A stretch of DNA of 64,000 nt from assembly GCF_042647465.1 (NCBI RefSeq), contig NZ_JBHRVN010000004.1; one strand, written 5' to 3'. The stretch is from Wagnerdoeblera intermedia. Lineage in GTDB: Bacteria; Pseudomonadota; Alphaproteobacteria; Rhodobacterales; Rhodobacteraceae. Numbering within the stretch: position 1 is the stretch's first letter; every line of letters begins with the position of its first letter. Positions 59,925-64,000 of the stretch are shown here, one piece after another. The notes beneath the pieces are model-generated. The model saw only the letters and a list, made by a program, of their open reading frames with translations, was not told the DNA's origin and did no database searches. The translations under genes and the position numbers were made by a program.

Positions 59925-62162
59925 ATGGCAAACCGCAGCGAAACCGACAGCCGCACCCTTTTGCGCAGCCTGCGCGACACCCTTGCTTCTGAAGCTGAGG
60001 GGCAGGCGCGGCTGAACCGCGTGGTGGGTCTCATCGCGCAGTCGATGAAGACAGAGGTCTGCTCGATCTATTTGTTCCGCGACCGCGACACGCTGGAACT
60101 CTGGGCCTCTCACGGGCTGAAGGCGGAGGCGGTCCATAAATCGCGGCTGCGTCTGGGCGAGGGGCTTGTGGGCCGCGTTGCGCAGAACTCAAAGCCGATC
60201 AACACGGCGGATGCCCCCTCGGAAAAGGGCTTTCGCTATATGCCCGAAACGGGCGAAGAGTTGTTTTCCTCATTTCTCGGGGTGCCGATCCAGCGGGTCG
60301 GTGAGAAGACCGGGGTGCTGGTGGTTCAGACCCGCGCCCGACGGCAGTTCTCGGATGATGAGATTGATGCGTTGGAAGTGGTGGCCATGGTTCTGGCCGA
60401 AATGAATGAGCTTGATGCTCTTGCGGGTGAGCCGCAGAACGGCCTGGCGCTGCACCGCCAGCCGCTGATGTTCCGCGGCGGCACAGGCCAGGAAGGCACG
60501 GCTGAGGGCCATGTCTGGCTCCATGAGCCGCGGGTGGTCATCACCAACCCCGTGGCCGAAGACCCCGAGGCTGAGACCCTGCGCCTGCGCGAGGCCGTGG
60601 CACAGCTGCGCGTCTCGGTCGATGATCTGCTGGCGGCGGAAAGCCTTGATAAGGACCAGAAGCAGGTTCTTGAGGCCTACCGGATGTTCGCCCAAAGCCG
60701 CGGCTGGGTGCGGCGGATGGAGGAAGACATCGCCCGCGGCCTCTCGGCTGAGGCGGCGGTGGAGAAGGAACAATCCACTGCCCGCGCGCGCCTTGAGATG
60801 GTGCCTGACGCCTATCTGCGCGAGCGGCTGCATGATCTTGACGATCTCTCCAACCGGCTGTTGCGCATTCTGACCGGTCAGGGCCAGGCCAATGGGGAAA
60901 TGCCCGCCGATCCGGTGCTGGTCGCGCGCAATATCGGCCCCGCAGAGCTTCTGGAATATGGCCGCCGCCTGAAAGGCGTGGTGCTGGAGGAAGGCTCTGT
61001 CGGCTCTCACGCGGCCATCGTGGCGCGGGCCCTGGCCATCCCGCTGGTCATCCATGCCGAGCGCATCACCACCGAGGCGCTGAACGGCGACCGCATCCTC
61101 GTCGACGGCGATATGGGCGTGGTGCATCTGCGCCCCGAAGAGACCATCTCTGCGGCCTTCCGCGACAAGACCGCCATGCAGGCCAAAGCGCAGGAGCAAT
61201 ATGCCTCGCTGCGCGGCCTGCCCGCTGAGGCGCTGTGCGGCACGCGGATCGCGCTTCACATGAACGCAGGTCTGATGGCGGATCTGCCGAGCCTTGAAGG
61301 ATCGGGCGCGGAAGGGGTGGGCCTCTTCCGGACCGAGCTTCAGTTCCTCGTCCGCAGTCAGGTCCCCAAACGCGATGAACTGGCCGCGCTTTATGCCCGC
61401 GTCATGGAGGCCGCCCGCGGCCGCCGCGTGGCCTTCCGGACCCTCGATATCGGCTCTGACAAAGTGCTGCCCTATATGAAGCCCCAGGATGAGCCGAACC
61501 CCGCAATGGGCTGGCGCGCGATCCGGGTGGGCCTTGAAAAGCCCGGCGTGCTCAGGATGCAGCTTCAGGCGCTGATCCGGGCCGCCAATGGCGGGCCGCT
61601 GACGGTGATGTTCCCCTTTGTCACCCAGCCCTCGGAGTTTGACGCCGCGAAGGTGCAGCTCTCGCAGGCCCTGGCGCATGAGGAGAAGATGGGCCGCGCC
61701 CTGCCTTCTTCGCTGGAAGTGGGCGTGATGCTGGAAACCCCGAGTCTGGCCTTTGCACCGCAAAGCTTCTTTGAGCGCACCGATTTCGTCTCCATCGGCG
61801 GCAACGACCTCAAGCAGTTCTTCTTCGCGGCAGACCGCGAGAATGAACGGGTGCGGCGGCGCTATGACACGCTTTCGGCCGCCTTCCTGGGCTTCCTTGA
61901 GCTGATCGTGCAGCGCTGTAATGCCGCCGGGACGCAGCTGTCGTTTTGCGGCGAAGATGCCGGCCGCCCGCTGGAGGCCCTGGCCTTTGCGGCCATGGGC
62001 CTGCGCAGCCTGTCCATGCGACCGGCCTCAATCGGGCCGGTGAAGGCGCTGCTGCGGCGCGCCGATCTGCGCGAGGTGCGGGAAATCATCGACGGCTGCA
62101 TTGCGCGGGGCGAAGAAAACCTGCGCCCCGCGCTTGCCGCCTATCTGGAGAAACTGGCTTAA
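59925..62162 (+). CDS. ptsP: Phosphoenolpyruvate-protein phosphotransferase of the nitrogen PTS (EI-Ntr)
   Basis: 745 aa. N-terminal GAF domain (residues 20-165, e.g. TEVCSIYLFRDRDTLELWAS), linker, then EI: the phosphorylated His362 in GSVGSHAAIVARALAIP, the PEP barrel with EGVGLFRTELQFLVRSQ and RTLDIGSDKVLPYM, and the C-terminal SFCGEDAGRPLEALAFA. The GAF domain marks PtsP rather than sugar EI. It starts the PEP-to-HPr-to-EIIA-Ntr chain that senses nitrogen. AGGAG precedes the ATG. Confidence 0.96.
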   Translation: MANRSETDSRTLLRSLRDTLASEAEGQARLNRVVGLIAQSMKTEVCSIYLFRDRDTLELWASHGLKAEAVHKSRLRLGEGLVGRVAQNSKPINTADAPSEKGFRYMPETGEELFSSFLGVPIQRVGEKTGVLVVQTRARRQFSDDEIDALEVVAMVLAEMNELDALAGEPQNGLALHRQPLMFRGGTGQEGTAEGHVWLHEPRVVITNPVAEDPEAETLRLREAVAQLRVSVDDLLAAESLDKDQKQVLEAYRMFAQSRGWVRRMEEDIARGLSAEAAVEKEQSTARARLEMVPDAYLRERLHDLDDLSNRLLRILTGQGQANGEMPADPVLVARNIGPAELLEYGRRLKGVVLEEGSVGSHAAIVARALAIPLVIHAERITTEALNGDRILVDGDMGVVHLRPEETISAAFRDKTAMQAKAQEQYASLRGLPAEALCGTRIALHMNAGLMADLPSLEGSGAEGVGLFRTELQFLVRSQVPKRDELAALYARVMEAARGRRVAFRTLDIGSDKVLPYMKPQDEPNPAMGWRAIRVGLEKPGVLRMQLQALIRAANGGPLTVMFPFVTQPSEFDAAKVQLSQALAHEEKMGRALPSSLEVGVMLETPSLAFAPQSFFERTDFVSIGGNDLKQFFFAADRENERVRRRYDTLSAAFLGFLELIVQRCNAAGTQLSFCGEDAGRPLEALAFAAMGLRSLSMRPASIGPVKALLRRADLREVREIIDGCIARGEENLRPALAAYLEKLA

Positions 62163-62165
62163 GGC

Positions 62166-62525
62166 TTATTCCATCGGCTGGGTGAGGATCTCTTCCTCAC
62201 CACCCCGCAAAGCCGTGTAAAAGCACGAGCGGCGGTTGGTGTGGCAGGCCGGACCCGTCTGATCCACGAGCAGCAGCAGGCAGTCGCGGTCGCAGTCGAT
62301 GCGCAGATCCGTCAGCCGCTGGATATGGCCCGAGGTTTCCCCCTTGGCCCAGAAGGCTTGGCGCGAGCGCGACCAGTAAGTCACCACTCCGGTCTCAAGC
62401 GTGCGGGCAAGCGATTCGGCGTTCATCCAGGCCATCATCAGCACCTCGCCGCTGGCATGGTCCTGGGCGATGGCCGGGATCAGCCCCCGGTCGTCATATT
62501 TCAGGCTCGCAGGATCGAAGGCCAT
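62166..62525 (-). CDS. hisI: Phosphoribosyl-AMP cyclohydrolase
   Basis: 119 aa, third step of histidine synthesis. FDPASLKYDDRGLIPAIAQD, EVLMMAWMNAESLARTLETG, and the motif YWSRSRQAFWAKGETSGH are HisI signatures; Zn cysteines lie in DCDRDCLLL and GPACHTN. It is the monofunctional HisI (no HisE domain). It ends four bases from the convergent ptsP stop and diverges from the scaffold gene. Confidence 0.95.
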   Translation of the reverse strand: MAFDPASLKYDDRGLIPAIAQDHASGEVLMMAWMNAESLARTLETGVVTYWSRSRQAFWAKGETSGHIQRLTDLRIDCDRDCLLLLVDQTGPACHTNRRSCFYTALRGGEEEILTQPME

Positions 62526-62606
62526 GGGGCGTCCTTTGCATTGGCTGACATCCCGGCCTATCTAGAACCTGCTGCCCCCGGGGGAAAGTCCAAGCGTGAG
62601 GATGAG

Positions 62607-63047
62607 ATGAGCGACCAGGATCTGATGAAGCTGTATTCGGGAAAAATTCTCGACCTGACGACGCGCATTCCCCACCTCGGCACCCTGAGCGACCCGCAGG
62701 CCGAGGCCAGACGCCGCTCACCGCTCTGTGGCTCTTCGGTGAAGGCCGGGGTGGTTCTGCGCGACGGACGCGTTGCTGAATTTGCCCAGGAAGTCCGCGC
62801 CTGTGCACTTGGCCAGGCCGCAGCCGCCATCACCGGGGGTGCTGTCATCGGCCGCAGCCCGGCTGAGCTGCGCGCCGCCGCTGAGGCCCTGGCCGCGATG
62901 CTGGAGGGCGGTCCGGTCCCCCCCGCGCCCTTTGACGGGTTCGAAGTGCTGACCCCGGCGCGGGAGTTCAAAAACCGCCACACCTCCATCCGTCTCGCCC
63001 TTGAGGCGGCCGCCGAAGCCGCAGAGGCCGCTGCCGCGCAGGTCTGA
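62607..63047 (+). CDS. Iron-sulfur cluster scaffold, IscU/NifU-like
   Basis: 146 aa. LYSGKILDLTTRIPHLGTL, then SPLCGSSVKAGVVLRDGRV and VRACALGQAAAAITGGAVIG with the expected first and second Cys; REFKNRHTSIRLALEA carries the position normally occupied by the third Cys, where R-N-R-H is seen, so the third ligand is likely not Cys. This is the NifU-N-like small subfamily of alphaproteobacteria. ATG 62607 is chosen because the 5' extension overlaps hisI. It diverges from hisI. Confidence 0.85.
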   Translation: MSDQDLMKLYSGKILDLTTRIPHLGTLSDPQAEARRRSPLCGSSVKAGVVLRDGRVAEFAQEVRACALGQAAAAITGGAVIGRSPAELRAAAEALAAMLEGGPVPPAPFDGFEVLTPAREFKNRHTSIRLALEAAAEAAEAAAAQV

Positions 63048-63137
63048 AGCGACAGAGCGGCAAAAGTGCCGCTGCGCATTTGCAGCGCCCCCCGGCCGGA
63101 TCCGGCCGGAGGCCGGCGCGAGCTCAATGTGATTGGT

Positions 63138-63173
63138 AAAAAAACCGCCGGGCCCGGCAGGGAACCCGGCGGT
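63138..63173 (-). terminator. Terminator of the 38-aa membrane protein gene
   Basis: On the minus strand ACCGCCGGG (complement of 63165-63173) pairs with CCCGGCGGT (complement of 63144-63152), then a T tract (63138-63144). Confidence 0.85.
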
Positions 63174-63245
63174 CAGTGCTCTCTGTCAGGCAGGCACGGC
63201 GGGACAGGCCGTACGGAACACAGAGAAGAACGGGGACCCCTGCCC

Positions 63246-63362
63246 TCAGCCGGCGAGGGAAAGCGTCCCGATAAGCGTGGCGAAAAGCACCGCCACACCG
63301 GCAGCGTCTTTCACAAGCTCGTGCCGCGATCGGCTGAAGATGGCGAAAAATTCCGAGAACAT
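63246..63362 (-). CDS. 38-aa single-helix membrane protein
   Basis: MFSEFFAIFSRSRHELVKDA then a hydrophobic helix AGVAVLFATLIGTLSLAG. GGAGG lies five bases before the ATG at 63362; in-frame ATGs at 63374 and 63377 are less well placed. A clear minus-strand terminator follows 72 bases after the stop, so it is transcribed as its own unit. Function unknown; short proteins of this look occur in Rhodobacterales. Confidence 0.65.
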   Translation of the reverse strand: MFSEFFAIFSRSRHELVKDAAGVAVLFATLIGTLSLAG

Positions 63363-63429
63363 CCTGGCCTCCATCATGGTGTTGCCTGAATGTTCTCACT
63401 TTGCCGCGTGAGTCGTCAAGAACTTTAGG

Positions 63430-63445
63430 TGAACAAATGTGAACA
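63430..63445. promoter_or_regulatory. Direct repeat of TGAACA upstream of the 38-aa gene
   Basis: TGAACA at 63430-63435 and 63440-63445, exactly ten bases apart (one DNA turn), with a related TGAGAACA near 63455. Next to a TTGACG (complement of 63414-63419) that could be a -35 box. Possible operator. Confidence 0.35.
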
Positions 63446-63478
63446 TTTCGTTAATGAGAACAAACCTGCATCGCGCAT

Positions 63479-63514
63479 AAAAAAACCGCGGCCAGTCAGA
63501 GACTTAGCCGCGGC
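63479..63514 (-). terminator. Terminator of the TusA-family gene
   Basis: On the minus strand CCGCGGC and GCCGCGG (63486-63492 with 63507-63513) form the stem, followed by seven T (63479-63485). Confidence 0.85.
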
Positions 63515-63535
63515 TCTGTTCTCAGGCTGTTCCGT

Positions 63536-63787
63536 TCAGGCGCCGCGACGCAAAAGATAGGCGGTCACGCCCCCGCCCAGGTCTTCCGCGCCAAGGTAGT
63601 CATGCCCGCCCTCCCGGGCGAAATGCGGCACATCAATCACCGCTGCAGGGTCGGTGGCCAGCAGCCGCAGAAGCGCTCCGGGGGCCAGGCTGAGAATCAC
63701 CTTGCGCGCCCGCAGCACCGGCAGCGGACATAAAAGCCCGCAGGCATCGACTTCGCGCACCACGTCCTGCGCCGCCTCACTGGCCAT
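63536..63787 (-). CDS. TusA-family sulfurtransferase
   Basis: 83 aa with the single active Cys in ACGLLCPLPVLRARKVI (CPxP motif) and the beta-strand end GGGVTAYLLRRG. TusA relays sulfur for tRNA thiolation and cofactor synthesis. The ATG at 63787 (MASEAAQDVV) has GGAAAG six bases before it; ATG 63802 lacks one. A strong terminator follows. Confidence 0.9.
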   Translation of the reverse strand: MASEAAQDVVREVDACGLLCPLPVLRARKVILSLAPGALLRLLATDPAAVIDVPHFAREGGHDYLGAEDLGGGVTAYLLRRGA

Positions 63788-63818
63788 CACTTGTCTTTCC
63801 ATCGGAGCAAACCCGTTT

Positions 63819-63841
63819 GCCGGGGGCAAAGCGCCCCCGGC
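63819..63841 (-). terminator. Hairpin between argF and the TusA-family gene
   Basis: A nine-bp perfect stem (63819-63827 with 63833-63841) starting seven bases past the argF stop. No T tract; possible terminator or spacer. Confidence 0.45.
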
Positions 63842-63847
63842 CTGATC

Positions 63848-64000
63848 TTAAAGGCCAAGGCACCAGCGCATGACGGCCTTTTGCGCGTGCAGTCGGTTTT
63901 CCGCCTCATCAAAGATCACCGAGGCCGGGCCGTCCATCACCTCACTCGTCACCTCATCGTTGCGGTGTGCGGGCAGGCAGTGCATGAAGAGCGCGCCCGG
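63848..64000 (-). CDS. argF: Ornithine carbamoyltransferase, C-terminal part (5' end outside window)
   Basis: Reading the minus strand from 64000 gives about 50 residues: the diagnostic MHCLPAHRNDEV (the HCLP motif with the ornithine-binding Cys), then FDEAENRLHAQKAVM, and the TAA at 63848-63850. This is the last part of OTC, which makes citrulline in arginine synthesis. argD is normally the upstream partner but lies beyond the window. The call is secure because HCLP is unique to OTC. Confidence 0.93.
   Translation of the reverse strand, partial: PGALFMHCLPAHRNDEVTSEVMDGPASVIFDEAENRLHAQKAVMRWCLGL

Noticed and set aside
63431..63444. LexA/SOS box from GAAC repeats
   Set aside because: The alphaproteobacterial box needs GAAC-N7-GAAC; here the gap is six bases.

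Overview
The window is from an alphaproteobacterium of the order Rhodobacterales (Rhodobacteraceae, near Rhodobacter/Gemmobacter/Paracoccus). The evidence is high GC, a C4-pathway 5-aminolevulinate synthase (hemA) with an FnrL-type box, an alphaproteobacterial 55-aa L33, and a gene transfer agent (GTA) cluster whose order matches Rhodobacter capsulatus RcGTA and ends beside cysE. Almost all of it is ordinary chromosome. I see no integrase, transposase, CRISPR array or plasmid functions.

Region 1 (1-13.7 kb): glnA 3' end, a glutathione S-transferase, a universal stress protein, a TSUP exporter with its TIGR02186 partner, nfu-tsaB-rimI, 5-formyl-THF cyclo-ligase, mgtE, guanine deaminase with an overlapping MFS transporter, a large clade II catalase, and TerC. 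Region 2 (13.9-14.5 kb): three identical tRNA-Gly(GCC) genes in a 221-bp tandem repeat, each with its own promoter and terminator. Region 3 (14.5-20.2 kb): the four-gene ligase-associated DNA damage response operon (MBL exonuclease, ATP-dependent ligase, Lhr-like helicase, PdeM nuclease).

Region 4 (20.2-34.4 kb): periplasmic copper chaperone, Rrf2 regulator, acyl-CoA dehydrogenase, ogt, ispG, a RodZ-like protein, hemA, an M20 peptidase, a divergent GIY-YIG-like protein, two tiny membrane-protein genes, rpmG, a DUF533 protein, rnpB and cysE. Region 5 (34.5-48.2 kb, minus strand): the complete RcGTA-type structural set g1 to g15. As read, four genes are broken: g4 has a TGA stop where family members have Trp, and g5, g6 and g15 have single-base frameshifts. 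Capsid, protease, a head connector and the tail-tip protein are all hit, so the particle should not assemble unless these are sequence errors.

Region 6 (48.4-64 kb): a VWA/CoxE-like protein, a 54-aa membrane protein, a DUF2927 lipoprotein, xth, metA, a P-loop ATPase, a DMT transporter, EcsC, a GNAT acetyltransferase, lysC, a Tat-exported glucan biosynthesis protein, ptsP, hisI, an IscU-like scaffold, a 38-aa membrane protein, a TusA-family protein and the 3' end of argF.

Several genes here are very small (35, 38, 54 and 55 aa). No gene-free stretch exceeds 300 bases. Start codons were chosen by Shine-Dalgarno spacing, overlap with the upstream stop codon and family length. Family calls come from reading translated motifs, not from database searches.
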